Of a stretch of DNA of 64,000 nt, positions 53,261-63,833 are shown piece by piece; positions within the stretch are counted from its first letter, which is position 1, and every line of letters starts with the position of its first letter. The translations under genes and the position numbers were made by a program. Source of the DNA: Cytobacillus sp. NCCP-133. Its GTDB lineage: Bacteria > Bacillota > Bacilli > Bacillales > Cytobacillaceae. Under the pieces are notes generated by a model. The model was not told where the DNA came from. It did not search any database and saw only the letters and a list, made by a program, of their open reading frames with translations. The stretch lies in NCBI RefSeq assembly GCF_026011715.1, contig NZ_BRVM01000001.1:62001-126000 (forward strand), read 5' to 3'.

Positions 53261-54166
53261 CTAGTCCGCCAGTTTAAAATAAGCCGGTGTATTGATTTTG
53301 ACATGCTCGCCATAACCCGGGTAAAAAACAATTTCTTGTCCCGCTCGGATTACTTTTCCTTTTTGGACTGTTACAGCCAGTTTATCTCTATGATAATGAA
53401 ACAACTCGGATTCTTCAATGGGTATGCCTTCGCCGGACTTTACATACAAATTATAAGTTAATTCCCCGCCCTGCTGAATCATGCCTTTTACCGGAAAGAT
53501 CCCTGCTTTGGAGAGGATCGCACGGGATAATGGTTCATGTTCTTTTATTTCTTCTGTTATGGATGGAATTTTCTGTTCCTTCATAAATCTTTCCCATACT
53601 TTTTTTATTCTGCTTTTCTCTTTCCCATTCCTGCTTAAAAAAATGGGGGATATCAGGCAATTATACGGAAACATGGATTCTCGCACCCATCCCCAGGGAA
53701 CGTGCTCCAGTTCCTCTGCATCAGTAACTTCCACGAATACTACAGGCACACACTCTCTCTTGCATTTTCTCATAAAAGATGGAGTCAGCAGCCGAACAGG
53801 AATTCTTACTCCAATAATATAATCGATCGGACTGCTTAACAAACGTGCCTTAAGCCCTTTAATATCACTTCTTAACGAGTATTCATGTTTAACTGCAGCT
53901 GCTGTAAGAAAAGCTGCACATCCTTTGAAGAGGAACTCCTTTATAAAATAGTCCTTTAATTCAGAAAAAGGCTTTTCCACAGGAATCGCGGTGTCCAAAA
54001 CCACAGATCCTGCAGCCATTATATATGGATTTGCATCCATTTTCATAAATTGAAATCTTTTTAATTCCGGCTGCATTAATGTTATTTCATTGTTTTTTAC
54101 CAGAAGAGATACTATTTTAAGCTTGTCTTCCTTCAAAATATTTGCATTTTCAATGATATATGCCAT
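53261..54166 (-). CDS. Uncharacterised protein, amidohydrolase-like N-terminus
   Basis: A 301-residue protein between ypiA and aroA. Residues 1-60 (YIIENANILKEDKLKIVSLLVKNNE then MKMDANPYIMAAGSVVLDTAI) resemble the composite domain and first strand of amidohydrolases, but the HxH metal pair is absent. The end has QKGKVIRAGQEIVFYPGYGEHVKI, again like an amidohydrolase beta-sandwich. The middle is not recognised. A degenerate, non-catalytic amidohydrolase is a guess. It ends 20 bases before ypiA, so both are co-transcribed. Confidence 0.6.
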   Translation of the reverse strand: MAYIIENANILKEDKLKIVSLLVKNNEITLMQPELKRFQFMKMDANPYIMAAGSVVLDTAIPVEKPFSELKDYFIKEFLFKGCAAFLTAAAVKHEYSLRSDIKGLKARLLSSPIDYIIGVRIPVRLLTPSFMRKCKRECVPVVFVEVTDAEELEHVPWGWVRESMFPYNCLISPIFLSRNGKEKSRIKKVWERFMKEQKIPSITEEIKEHEPLSRAILSKAGIFPVKGMIQQGGELTYNLYVKSGEGIPIEESELFHYHRDKLAVTVQKGKVIRAGQEIVFYPGYGEHVKINTPAYFKLAD

Positions 54167-54234
54167 AAAACCACCCTCTAAAACGGTCTTATGACAAGCT
54201 ATGCTATTTTAACGAAATTATGACTAATCAATAG

Positions 54235-54265
54235 AAAAAGAGCTGCTGAAAAGCAGCTCTTTTTT
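54235..54265. terminator. Terminator downstream of aroA
   Basis: AGAGCTGCT-GAAA-AGCAGCTCT is a perfect stem with a GAAA tetraloop, flanked by A and T runs. Confidence 0.88.
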
Positions 54266-54311
54266 GCTTACCACCCAATTTTCAATGCTCTGTTTAAATA
54301 GTCTGTTGATT

Positions 54312-54413
54312 TCAGCACGCAGCACATGCTTTCTGAACTACCCGCGGTTGGCGCTGCTCCTCAGCGTATTTGCAAGATTCGGGGTTACCTTTTGACTGGC
54401 AATCAAAATAGCC
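54312..54413 (-). other. Cysteine-rich open frame without start codon
   Basis: A 33-codon frame after aroA: GYFDCQSKGNPESCKYAEEQ then RQPRVVQKACAAC. Four cysteines are spaced like a metal-binding mini-protein, but a TAG directly precedes it and no ATG, GTG or TTG lies in frame. It may be a truncated relic of a small gene or chance. Confidence 0.3.
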
Positions 54414-54441
54414 CTATAGAGAGTGTAAGTTAATGCCAGCC

Positions 54442-55731
54442 CTATTTTTGCAGACTTTCGAAATGTTCAAAGAAAGAAGGATAAGAAACTGATATAGCTT
54501 CTTTATGGGTTAAATGTACATCACCGCTGGAAATGGCTGCTGCAACCGCAAGCATCATGCCTATTCGATGGTCACCATGGCTTGACACTTTACCTCCTGT
54601 AAGAGAAGATTTCCCGCGGATAATCATTCCATCTTCCGTTGCAGCAATATCAGCACCCAGCTTATACAGTTCATTGACTACCGTATCAATCCGATTTGTT
54701 TCCTTTACCTTAAGTTCCTCAGCATCTTTAATGATTGTTTCTCCTTCTGCCTGTGTAGCCAACAGTGCTATAACAGGAATTTCATCAATAAGGCGCGGAA
54801 TGAGGTCCCCTTCAATAACTGTTCCCTTAAGAGATGATGATCTTATAGTAATGTCTCCAGCAGGCTCCTCTGATTCATTTTCATATGGGTCAATACTTAT
54901 ATCAGCACCCATTCTCTGCATCACGTCTATAATTCCTGTTCTGGTAGGGTTTAAGCCTACATTTTTTAAATGTATTTCACTTTCTGGGACTATCGCTCCT
55001 GCAACAAGGAAAAATGCAGCTGAAGAAATATCACCCGGCACATGGACTTCAGTACCTTTCAACGTCTGGCCGCCCTGAATGCGAATGGAATGTCCGTCTA
55101 TCTCAATTTCCCCGCCAAACTGTCTTATCATTCTTTCTGTATGATCACGAGTCTTTATAGGCTCAATGATTTGCGTTTCTCCCTTTGCCTGCAAGCCTGC
55201 AAATAACAATGAGGACTTAACCTGTGCACTTGCAACCGGGAGCTCATAGGTTATCGATGAAAGTTGCTCTCCCTTCACTGCAAGGGGGGTATACTCTGCA
55301 TTTTTCCTTCCGTTTATTTGAGCTCCGAACAATCTAAGCGGCCTGGTTACTCTTGTCATTGGCCTATTCCCGATGGATTCGTCGCCAATAAGCACCGAAT
55401 GGAATGGTCGGCCAGCGAGGATTCCCATTAACAGCCGAATAGTTGTGCCAGAATTTCCAACATCCAATATATCTTTTGGTTCCTTCAGGCCTTCCATGCC
55501 CGTTCCACTCACTGTTACATGGTCGCCTTCCTGTTCAATGGAAACTCCTAGCTTGCGGAAACAGGCAATGGTGCTTAAACAATCTTCCCCCAATAGAAAA
55601 TTGGTTACCCTTGTCTGCCCTTCAGCAATCGCTCCAAACATGATTGAGCGATGTGATATCGATTTATCACCAGGTACAGCTACTCCTCCTTTTAACCCAT
55701 GTATATTTGTTTTTAGTTTTGAAGAATTCAT
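54442..55731 (-). CDS. aroA: 3-phosphoshikimate 1-carboxyvinyltransferase (EPSP synthase)
   Basis: A 429-residue enzyme of the shikimate pathway (called aroE in older B. subtilis nomenclature). It has [42 protein letters not shown], and [15 protein letters not shown]. The active-site loop NSGTT is class II-like, as in Gram-positives. It ends the aro block; a GAAA-loop terminator lies about 175 bases downstream. Confidence 0.97.
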   Translation of the reverse strand: MNSSKLKTNIHGLKGGVAVPGDKSISHRSIMFGAIAEGQTRVTNFLLGEDCLSTIACFRKLGVSIEQEGDHVTVSGTGMEGLKEPKDILDVGNSGTTIRLLMGILAGRPFHSVLIGDESIGNRPMTRVTRPLRLFGAQINGRKNAEYTPLAVKGEQLSSITYELPVASAQVKSSLLFAGLQAKGETQIIEPIKTRDHTERMIRQFGGEIEIDGHSIRIQGGQTLKGTEVHVPGDISSAAFFLVAGAIVPESEIHLKNVGLNPTRTGIIDVMQRMGADISIDPYENESEEPAGDITIRSSSLKGTVIEGDLIPRLIDEIPVIALLATQAEGETIIKDAEELKVKETNRIDTVVNELYKLGADIAATEDGMIIRGKSSLTGGKVSSHGDHRIGMMLAVAAAISSGDVHLTHKEAISVSYPSFFEHFESLQK

Positions 55732-55778
55732 CTAATCACCCTTTTAATGGTTTAATAACTTGTCACCTTCCGCTTCCT

Positions 55779-56885
55779 TTACAGGCCAATCGTTGTTTCA
55801 TAGCTAGAATATTTCTCTATGCAATTAATTGCCCGTTCTCGGTCCGCTTCCGTCTGAAAACTTATGACCAAAATCCCGTATATTTCTTCTCTCGTTTCCA
55901 GGATCCTTATATTTGTAATACTGATTTCTTCCTCCGCCAAATACCCGGTAATTTCGGAAATTACACCCGGGTAGTCAGGTACCTCTACAAAAAGATCATA
56001 AAATGCTGGGATAGCACCTTTTTCTTTTTGCGGCAATTCATCCCTGAACCTTTTAGCCTGAGAAAAATACTCATATATCCCAGCGCTGTTTCCTTCATCA
56101 AGCAAGGTTTTAACTTTCTCCATTTCATTCAGCCATTCTTCCATCAACTGAAGAAGCACATTTTTATTTTGTAGCAAAATGTCCCTCCACATGGCAGGAC
56201 TGCTGGAAGCAATCCTTGTAATGTCCCTGAAACCGCCAGCAGCAAGCCTTGGAATAAGCATTTGTGTACGGCTTGTGATTTCTGCCTGATGAACCAGGGA
56301 AGCAGCAACAATGTGAGGAAAATGACTGACAATCCCTGTAACGTAATCATGCTCTTCAGGAGAAATTGTTAAAAACTTTGCTTTCGTTCCCGAAAGCCAT
56401 TTTTTTAGCTTTTCTATGTCCGAAGCTGAAATATGGTCATCAGGAGTAAGCAGATAAAAGGCATTTTCAAACAATAGTGACTTAGCTGCCGTTACACCGC
56501 TCTTGTGGGACCCTGCCATCGGGTGTCCGCCAATAAATGTAATTCCTCTACTTTTGAGAGTCCTGGCAAAAGCCACAATTTCCTTTTTAGTGCTGCCCGC
56601 ATCCGATATGATAACATCTTCCTTTAAATTGCAATCTTTTAAGATATGTATGATTCTTTCTGTTTCCTGAACAGGTGCTGCTATTAAAATCAGGTCGGCT
56701 TCTGAAGCTCCCTCTACAATTCCAGGAACAATTTCATCCACAATACCAAGCATTCCTGCCAGACGGGATTGCTCATGATTTATATCGAAGCCAATTATGA
56801 TCGACTCACTGTGGCTTCTTTTTATAGATAATGCCAGAGATCCCCCAATAAGCCCTAGACCTATTATAAAGACTTTTCCTCTCAT
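55779..56885 (-). CDS. tyrA: Prephenate dehydrogenase with ACT domain
   Basis: A 368-residue enzyme for tyrosine synthesis. The NAD site is IIGLGLIGGSLALSI; the catalytic His is in GGHPMAGSHKSG. The ACT domain at about 298-368 (DLFVEVPDYPGVISEITG) suggests feedback control by an amino acid. It lies between hisC and aroA. Confidence 0.96.
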   Translation of the reverse strand: MRGKVFIIGLGLIGGSLALSIKRSHSESIIIGFDINHEQSRLAGMLGIVDEIVPGIVEGASEADLILIAAPVQETERIIHILKDCNLKEDVIISDAGSTKKEIVAFARTLKSRGITFIGGHPMAGSHKSGVTAAKSLLFENAFYLLTPDDHISASDIEKLKKWLSGTKAKFLTISPEEHDYVTGIVSHFPHIVAASLVHQAEITSRTQMLIPRLAAGGFRDITRIASSSPAMWRDILLQNKNVLLQLMEEWLNEMEKVKTLLDEGNSAGIYEYFSQAKRFRDELPQKEKGAIPAFYDLFVEVPDYPGVISEITGYLAEEEISITNIRILETREEIYGILVISFQTEADRERAINCIEKYSSYETTIGL

Positions 56886-56993
56886 CCCCTCACCGCCTTT
56901 TAAAAATAATCCAGAGGCACCGCGACGCCTCTGGATGGGTGGATTATTTATATGAAGAACTCAACACATTTGCGCTACCTTTTTATTTCTCTT

Positions 56994-58094
56994 TTATAAT
57001 GCAGCTGCCTGTTTAGCTAGATACAGTTCCATTGCTTCAAGAACCCCTTCATTTTGTTCCTTTGAACCGACTGTCACCCGAACAGAACCAGGGAATCCAA
57101 GCGCCTTTCCGGAGCGGACGATAAACCCTTTTTCGAGCAGGAACTGAAATACTTCGTTTGAATCCGCATTAAAATTAATTAAGATAAAGTTCCCCTGTGA
57201 AGGGTAATACTGCAGCTCGTGCTTTTCACAAAATGCATAAAATTGCTCAAGTCCTTCGCGATTTTTTTGCCTGCACATTTCAATAAACTCTTGATCTCCA
57301 ATAGCTGCCGCTGCCGCTGCCTGGGCAAACTTATTTACATTAAACGGCTCCCTAACTGGTTCCAACGCCTTGATTATTTCCGGATTAGCAACTCCATAAC
57401 CAGTCCGAAGGCTAGCCAGTCCGTAGATTTTAGAAAAAGTGCGTAGCACAATCAGGTTATTAAATTGGCTGATTAGATCAAGTGCATTATAATAATCATC
57501 TGCTACAACATATTCATAGTAAGCCTCATCAAGGACAACTAAAATATCTTCAGGCACTTTTTTCAAAAAAGAAAGCAAACTAGATTCATTAATATTGCTT
57601 CCTGTTGGATTGTTAGGGCTGCAAACCCAAATGACAGCAGTATTTTCATCGATAGAACCCAGCATTGCATCAAGGTCATGATGTCCGTTCACCAATGGAA
57701 CTTCCCGAATTTCAGAGCCTTCTAACACAGCATTATGCTTATACTGAGGGAAAGTCGGCACTGCCATAATGGAATTTCTATTCGGTCCAAGCAATGCCCT
57801 AGAAATCATTTGGATGATTTCATCAGATCCATTTCCGAATATAATCTGCTCTTCTTTTACAGACAAGTGATCTGCAAGTACTGTCCTTAATTCAGAGGCA
57901 TAACCATCCGGATAAAGTGCAAAAAATGAAGGGGACTGATTCATTGTGAAAAGAACTTTTTCTGAACACCCGAATGGATTTTCATTAGAAGCAAGTTTCA
58001 CTATTTTATCCAGCCCATATTCCTTTTTTACTTGATCAATAGATTTTCCCGGCTGATACGGAGTTAAATTCAGAAGCTGTTCCTTCCATTTCAT
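56994..58094 (-). CDS. hisC: Histidinol-phosphate / aromatic aminotransferase
   Basis: A 366-residue PLP aminotransferase. Motifs are LASNENPFGCSEKV, WVCSPNNPTGSNI, LDEAYYEYV, and RTFSKIYGLASLRTGYG with the PLP lysine. In Bacillus the enzyme serves histidine and also aromatic amino acid synthesis, which explains its place next to tyrA. GAGGTGG precedes the ATG. In B. subtilis trpA would be its upstream neighbour; here it is aroH. Confidence 0.94.
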   Translation of the reverse strand: MKWKEQLLNLTPYQPGKSIDQVKKEYGLDKIVKLASNENPFGCSEKVLFTMNQSPSFFALYPDGYASELRTVLADHLSVKEEQIIFGNGSDEIIQMISRALLGPNRNSIMAVPTFPQYKHNAVLEGSEIREVPLVNGHHDLDAMLGSIDENTAVIWVCSPNNPTGSNINESSLLSFLKKVPEDILVVLDEAYYEYVVADDYYNALDLISQFNNLIVLRTFSKIYGLASLRTGYGVANPEIIKALEPVREPFNVNKFAQAAAAAAIGDQEFIEMCRQKNREGLEQFYAFCEKHELQYYPSQGNFILINFNADSNEVFQFLLEKGFIVRSGKALGFPGSVRVTVGSKEQNEGVLEAMELYLAKQAAAL

Positions 58095-58169
58095 ACAATT
58101 CCACCTCTTACTATTTTCTTTTCCTTATTATCGAATTAAAGCACGAATTTTATGATCCTATCTTTACAT

Positions 58170-58196
58170 AAAACTCCCTATTAAGGAGAGTCTTAT
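58170..58196 (-). terminator. Weak hairpin between aroH and hisC
   Basis: On the minus strand ACTCTCC-TTAATA-GGGAGT pairs with one bulge and is followed by TTTTAT, just after the aroH stop. It is the only structure where the trp genes would lie in B. subtilis. Confidence 0.4.
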
Positions 58197-58567
58197 GTTG
58201 AACTTGTTGCTTTAAGGTCAGGCCGAAGCTGGATTGCATCACGCAAATAAATGTGGGTAATATTCTGCTGTGTTGAATCCGTATTTACATGCATCATAAC
58301 CCGAATGCACATTGGCAGAGACCCTTCAACAGGAATCTCCCTCATGCACATAACAGGAACATAAGTCCAGCCTTCTATAGTTCTCAAAGCTTTTGCCGGA
58401 AAGCCCGCTGTCAGTTCTTCCGTTACAGAGATAAATACTGAGGCTACGTCTTCTGCTTCTATATTATTTTCTTGGATCATTTTTTTTACCAGTATTCCTG
58501 TTGCTTCAATCATTTCATTTTCATTGTTTTCTTCTACGGTGACGGCTCCCCTCACCCCACGAATCAC
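58193..58567 (-). CDS. aroH: Chorismate mutase, AroH type
   Basis: A 124-residue monofunctional trimeric chorismate mutase making prephenate. It begins IRGVRGAVTVEENNENEM; the active-site arginines are in VRGAVTVE and MCIRVMMHVNTD, with CMREI in between. The GTG at 58567 is the start, eight bases after GGAGG; a GTG at 58576 overlaps that site. Confidence 0.94.
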   Translation of the reverse strand: MIRGVRGAVTVEENNENEMIEATGILVKKMIQENNIEAEDVASVFISVTEELTAGFPAKALRTIEGWTYVPVMCMREIPVEGSLPMCIRVMMHVNTDSTQQNITHIYLRDAIQLRPDLKATSST

Positions 58568-58644
58568 TTGCAACACCTCCGGTTATAACCCTATGGTCTC
58601 TATCTATTTGCCTCTTAGCAAAAGGCTTCCTGCCAAGACGGCCT

Positions 58645-59724
58645 TTACTGCCTAGAAAAATTATCAAGTTCTTTTAGCAGCACATCATCAGGTACTTCAC
58701 ACACGATTGGTTTCCCTATTTCCTGCAGCAAAACAAAACGGACCTTTTGCCCTTCAGACTTTTTATCCTGCTTCATTCGCTCTAGCAGACTTTCATGTGA
58801 AAGCTCGTGTGGAAGGACTGCTTGATACCCAAGAGAAGAGAGCCAGTTTTGGAACTCGCCGATATCAAATGTTAGCCCGAGGATTTTCCGGCTTAATTCT
58901 AAAGCAAATACCATTCCAACAGCAACAGATTCACCGTGGGTCCATCCCCCATACCCTTTTTCCGCTTCGATTGCATGGCCAAGTGTATGGCCGAAATTTA
59001 AATAAGCACGCACACCAGATTCCTTTTCATCCAACGCAACTATTCTTCCTTTTATTTCTATCCCTTTTGTCAGGATATCGCTTAATACGGCTGGAGGAAT
59101 ATCTTCAAGAGAATGAATCTGATCCTTAAGGCTTATATAAAAGTTATTATCATGGATTAAGCTGTGCTTGATCACTTCTGCAAATCCTGAGCGCTTTTCT
59201 TTAAGCGGCAGGGAGCCAAGGAAATCTAAATCGTAAAAAACTGCTGCAGGCTGATAAAAGGCGCCAATCATATTCTTGCCTGCCGGATGGTTAATTGCCA
59301 CTTTTCCTCCGACTGCACTGTCATGGGCCAGTATAGTAGTAGGAATTTGAATAAATGGGATTCCTCTCATATATGTGGATGCCACAAAACCACTTAAATC
59401 ACCAACTGCTCCGCCGCCAAATGCTAATATCAGAGACTTTCTGTCAAGTCTGCTTTCTAGCGCAAACGTTAGGCAATCATGGTAAACTTGAAAGGTTTTA
59501 GCCTTCTCGCCAGCAGGGACCGTACACACCTTAGCATCAAAGTCTTCGAGAGCAGCCTCCAAGGCAGAAAGATGAAGATCTCGCACGGTTTCATCCGTGA
59601 TAATCATCAAACTTGTCATAGACGGAAATGTTTCTTTTATATATTCGTTTAATCCGCCGATTGCTCCTGACCCAATGTAGACTGGGTAAATCTTTGCATC
59701 TGTCTTGATTGAAACGTTTCTCAT
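58645..59724 (-). CDS. aroB: 3-dehydroquinate synthase
   Basis: A 359-residue NAD- and metal-dependent enzyme. It has AFGGGAVGDLSGFVASTYMR, IPTTILAHDSAVGGK, the metal-binding region RAYLNFGHTLGHAIEAE, and GWTHGESVAVGM. Its ATG overlaps the aroC stop codon (TAATG). Confidence 0.97.
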   Translation of the reverse strand: MRNVSIKTDAKIYPVYIGSGAIGGLNEYIKETFPSMTSLMIITDETVRDLHLSALEAALEDFDAKVCTVPAGEKAKTFQVYHDCLTFALESRLDRKSLILAFGGGAVGDLSGFVASTYMRGIPFIQIPTTILAHDSAVGGKVAINHPAGKNMIGAFYQPAAVFYDLDFLGSLPLKEKRSGFAEVIKHSLIHDNNFYISLKDQIHSLEDIPPAVLSDILTKGIEIKGRIVALDEKESGVRAYLNFGHTLGHAIEAEKGYGGWTHGESVAVGMVFALELSRKILGLTFDIGEFQNWLSSLGYQAVLPHELSHESLLERMKQDKKSEGQKVRFVLLQEIGKPIVCEVPDDVLLKELDNFSRQ

Positions 59725-60896
59725 TAAAACTCCCTCGCAAATCTTCTTTGCTCATCAACCGCTGCTTTTAAAGCATCAATACGATCTGAGTAAAATTGAT
59801 CTACAATTGCAGCAGCTAATTCCCATGCAATTACATTTTCTGCGACAACTGCAGCTGCTGGAACAGCACAGCTATCTGAACGCTCAATGCTTGCAGAGAA
59901 AGGCTCTTTTGTCTCAATATCTACACTTTGCAGGGGTTTATATAAAGTAGGGATCGGTTTCATCACACCTCTGACGACTATAGGCATTCCGGTTGTCATG
60001 CCTCCTTCAAAACCGCCAAGGCGATTTGATTTGCGGTAATAGCCTTTCTCGGGATCCCATGCTATTTCATCATGCACCTCGCTGCCAGGTTTTCTGGCTG
60101 CTTCAAACCCAATGCCAAATTCTACACCTTTAAAAGCATTAATGCTTACCATAGCACCCGCAAGCTTTGAGTCAAGCTTCCGGTCATAATGCACATAGCT
60201 TCCTACCCCCGCAGGCATACCTTCTACAATTACTTCCACAACCCCGCCAATTGAGTCGCCATTCTCTTTCGCCGTGTCAATTGCTTCCATCATCTTTTGC
60301 CCTGCAACCGGGTCGAGACAGCGGACAGGAGATTCTTCAGTTATTTCTTTTAATTCCTTTAATGAAGGATATTCTTTCGCTGAAGAAACGACACCACCAA
60401 TTTCAACAACATGTCCAGCAACCTTAATACCCAGCTCAGAAAGCAGTTTTTTGGCAACTGCACCTGCTGCGACTCTTACTGTTGTTTCCCTTGCTGAAGA
60501 TCGCTCTAGTACATTTCTCATATCCCTATGGCCATATTTAAGGGCTCCGTTTAAATCTGCATGCCCTGGGCGCGGCCGCGAAATCTTTCTTTTCACTTCT
60601 GCCTCATCTGAAGAGGTTAGTGGGTCCTGCCCCATAATCTTTGTCCAGTGTTTCCAGTCATTATTCTCTACCACAAGGGCGACTGGCGATCCTAAAGTAA
60701 AGCCATGCCTGATGCCGCCTGTAATTTGGACGGTATCTTTTTCGATTTGCATTCTTCTCCCTCTGCCATATCCTTTCTGGCGTCGGGCTAATTCCTCATT
60801 TATATCTGAATCAAACAGCGGCATTCCTGCAGGCAACCCTTCTATAATAGTAGTCAGCTGCGGTCCGTGAGATTCACCAGATGTAAGATATCTCAA
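59724..60896 (-). CDS. aroC: Chorismate synthase
   Basis: A 390-residue FMN-dependent enzyme (aroF in older B. subtilis naming). It shows [52 protein letters not shown] with [16 protein letters not shown], and [13 protein letters not shown]. The TTG at 60896 is the start, after AAGGGGG, giving the same length as in B. subtilis. First gene of the aro block here. Confidence 0.96.
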   Translation of the reverse strand: MRYLTSGESHGPQLTTIIEGLPAGMPLFDSDINEELARRQKGYGRGRRMQIEKDTVQITGGIRHGFTLGSPVALVVENNDWKHWTKIMGQDPLTSSDEAEVKRKISRPRPGHADLNGALKYGHRDMRNVLERSSARETTVRVAAGAVAKKLLSELGIKVAGHVVEIGGVVSSAKEYPSLKELKEITEESPVRCLDPVAGQKMMEAIDTAKENGDSIGGVVEVIVEGMPAGVGSYVHYDRKLDSKLAGAMVSINAFKGVEFGIGFEAARKPGSEVHDEIAWDPEKGYYRKSNRLGGFEGGMTTGMPIVVRGVMKPIPTLYKPLQSVDIETKEPFSASIERSDSCAVPAAAVVAENVIAWELAAAIVDQFYSDRIDALKAAVDEQRRFAREF

Positions 60897-61223
60897 AACT
60901 CTTTCCCCCTTCAACTCATTAAAGGATTATGTACCAATATAACATAATGCCAAATATAAGAATAGATAAAATTTGAAAATTCCTATAATCTTTTTATTTC
61001 TTCTTATGAATGGAGACATTTTAACATGTGAGGAGACAATCTACAAAAAATCAAATCAATATATGACTCCCTCTTGGCGGCAGGCTGTACAAACTGCTCC
61101 AGCTGGGCAATGTTTATTTATTCTTTAATAAACTTGAACGAAGGAAGTACGACTGTTTGCGGGCACCTTCTCCGCCCCAATCAACAATTTGCTGAAATTA
61201 ATAATTAGTTTAAAGCGCCGAAA
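60897..61223. other. Noncoding gap between cheR and aroC
   Basis: About 330 bases without a recognisable gene. It must hold the aroC promoter. Short frames (for instance 21 codons near 61061) have no ribosome binding site. No riboswitch or TRAP-type GAG/UAG repeats were seen. Confidence 0.5.
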
Positions 61224-61251
61224 CAAAAAAGGATGACAGCACATCATCCTC
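61224..61251 (-). terminator. Terminator of cheR
   Basis: AGGATGA and TCATCCT pair around a 7-base loop, then TTTTTT on the minus strand. Confidence 0.85.
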
Positions 61252-61264
61252 ATTTCCAACTCGC

Positions 61265-62038
<774 letters not shown>

Positions 62039-62100
62039 CTATTTCTCCTCTTTGTCCATTCAATCAGCCATTGCTGCAGCTTACCTCTGTATTCGGTTAC

Positions 62101-62133
62101 AAAAAAAGCACTTGTCAGGGACAAGTACTTTCT
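62101..62133 (-). terminator. Terminator of ndk
   Basis: CTTGTC-AGG-GACAAG extended by mostly paired flanks (AAGCA / TACTT), with seven T on the minus strand. Confidence 0.8.
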
Positions 62134-62139
62134 TAGACA

Positions 62140-62586
62140 TTAGTTAATCCATTCGTTCATAAGCTTATTGTATTCCACTTTTTCCTCTTCTTTGAAAAAT
62201 AGGCCTATTTCACGCTCTGCACTTGCAGGTGAATCTGATCCGTGGATAACGTTTTTTCCAACAGTGACACCAAAGTCTCCGCGGATTGTTCCTGAAGCCG
62301 CATCCTTCGGATTCGTTGCACCCATCATTTGGCGGGCTGTCACAATAACATTTTCGCCTTCCCAAACCATTGCAAAAACAGGACCGGAAGTGATAAAATC
62401 TACTAGTTCACCAAAGAACGGACGCTCTTTGTGCTCTCCATAATGTTCTTCAGCTAGCTCTTGGCTAATGCTCATAAGCTTTCCGCCAACAAGCTGGAAG
62501 CCCTTCTTTTCAAAACGGGAAACGATTTCCCCAATTAAATTACGCTGAACTCCGTCAGGTTTAACCATCAAAAATGTTTTTTCCAT
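62140..62586 (-). CDS. ndk: Nucleoside diphosphate kinase
   Basis: A 148-residue kinase equilibrating NTP pools. It has [18 protein letters not shown] and the phospho-histidine in [16 protein letters not shown] (about residue 115). GGAGTGG precedes the ATG. A cre-like site lies about 90 bases upstream. Confidence 0.97.
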   Translation of the reverse strand: MEKTFLMVKPDGVQRNLIGEIVSRFEKKGFQLVGGKLMSISQELAEEHYGEHKERPFFGELVDFITSGPVFAMVWEGENVIVTARQMMGATNPKDAASGTIRGDFGVTVGKNVIHGSDSPASAEREIGLFFKEEEKVEYNKLMNEWIN

Positions 62587-62674
62587 TGAATTCCACTCCT
62601 AAAACTTATGTATAGTGATTTGTGATATTCCACGAAAATATTATCACTGTTTTGACAATTTAGCAACAAAAATT

Positions 62675-62688
62675 TGAAAGCGCTTTTA
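62675..62688. promoter_or_regulatory. cre-like (CcpA) site upstream of ndk
   Basis: TGAAAGCGCTTTTA differs at one position from the perfect cre palindrome TGAAAGCGCTTTCA. It lies between the hepT terminator and ndk. Confidence 0.4.
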
Positions 62689-62747
62689 AAGACCCGCGAA
62701 AAATGGCATTATTTCATGGTTTCCGACTAAATTAAATAGCCTAAAAT

Positions 62748-62791
62748 AAAAAAAAATTGCCGGCACCCTTATTCTAAGATGTGCGGCAATG
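62748..62791 (-). terminator. Terminator of hepT
   Basis: ATTGCCG-CAC and GTG-CCGGCAAT pair with one bulged base around a 15-base loop and run into a long T tract on the minus strand. Confidence 0.85.
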
Positions 62792-62795
62792 CGAG

Positions 62796-63758
62796 CTAAA
62801 ATTTTCTTTTGCCAATAAATTTTGCAATATCGCGTAAAGCTTTCTTCGATCTCGATGGGGGAAGCTCGTCCAATATCTCCAATGCCTTTTGCAGATATCT
62901 TTCACTTATTTGAAGTGACTTTTCAATTGCACCAGAAGATTTGATTAATGCAATTATTTTCTCTATATCTGCACGGCTAGTTTCTTCCTGGACCTTAATG
63001 ATTTCCTGGCGAAACTCGCTATCTTCCATGGCAAACAGGACGGGAAGTGTTATATTCCCCTGATGGAGGTCTCCTCCAGCTGGCTTGCCCAATTCCTTTT
63101 CAGTTCCTACGAAGTCAAGAACATCATCAATGATCTGGTAGGACATCCCGACAAAATACCCAAATTTGAAAAGTTTGTTATGTATATCTTCTTCTACACT
63201 TGCTGCAATAGCACCCAATTGGCAGCTGACAGCTATCAGCATCGCAGTTTTTCTTTTTATTCTGCGGAAATAAGTCCTTACATTTTGCTCGTAGTTATAT
63301 TTATCTTTAATTTGTTCAATTTCACCAACACATAGCTCAACAAGAGTATGCGAAAGAATCTTATGTGCATGAGGATTTTCTACCTTTGTGATTAGCTCCA
63401 GAGCTCTCGCAAAAATATAATCGCCAGTATACATTGCAATTTTGTTATCCCATTTCGCTTTAATTGTCGGCTTCCCACGGCGCAATTCTGCATCATCTAT
63501 CACATCATCGTGCACAAGAGACGCCATATGGATCAGTTCAAGCGATACGGCTACATTCTTAATTTTGTCAATATCATAATCCCCGAACTTTGCTGCAAGC
63601 AAGACAAAAACTGGGCGAATCCTTTTCCCCCCGGCCTGTAATAAATGCAGTGATGCTTGATGCAAGAGAGGAGACTCTGCTTTTATTGTCTCCTCCAGCT
63701 CGTCCTCTATCACATTTAAATCTGAATTTAAAAATGAATACATCATTTTCAATTTCAC
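62796..63758 (-). CDS. hepT: Heptaprenyl diphosphate synthase component II
   Basis: A 320-residue long-chain prenyltransferase subunit. The aspartate-rich motifs are LVHDDVIDDAELRRGKPT and QIIDDVLDF; GGKRIRPVFVLLA precedes them. With HepS (outside the window) it makes the C35 side chain of menaquinone-7. The GTG start follows GGGTGA; upstream in-frame stops exclude the longer N-terminus seen in B. subtilis (348 aa). It is next to menG, whose product acts on the resulting quinone used by QcrABC. Confidence 0.93.
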   Translation of the reverse strand: MKLKMMYSFLNSDLNVIEDELEETIKAESPLLHQASLHLLQAGGKRIRPVFVLLAAKFGDYDIDKIKNVAVSLELIHMASLVHDDVIDDAELRRGKPTIKAKWDNKIAMYTGDYIFARALELITKVENPHAHKILSHTLVELCVGEIEQIKDKYNYEQNVRTYFRRIKRKTAMLIAVSCQLGAIAASVEEDIHNKLFKFGYFVGMSYQIIDDVLDFVGTEKELGKPAGGDLHQGNITLPVLFAMEDSEFRQEIIKVQEETSRADIEKIIALIKSSGAIEKSLQISERYLQKALEILDELPPSRSKKALRDIAKFIGKRKF

Positions 63759-63833
63759 TTTCTAATTCACCCAGCTTATCAATCTCGTCTGTGGATTTCT
63801 GCATATGAAATGAGAAACATACAGAACAAGTTA

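Noticed and set aside
61061-61126. 21-codon frame between aroC and cheR
   Set aside because: No ribosome binding site, no recognisable similarity, and chance expectation for this length is high.
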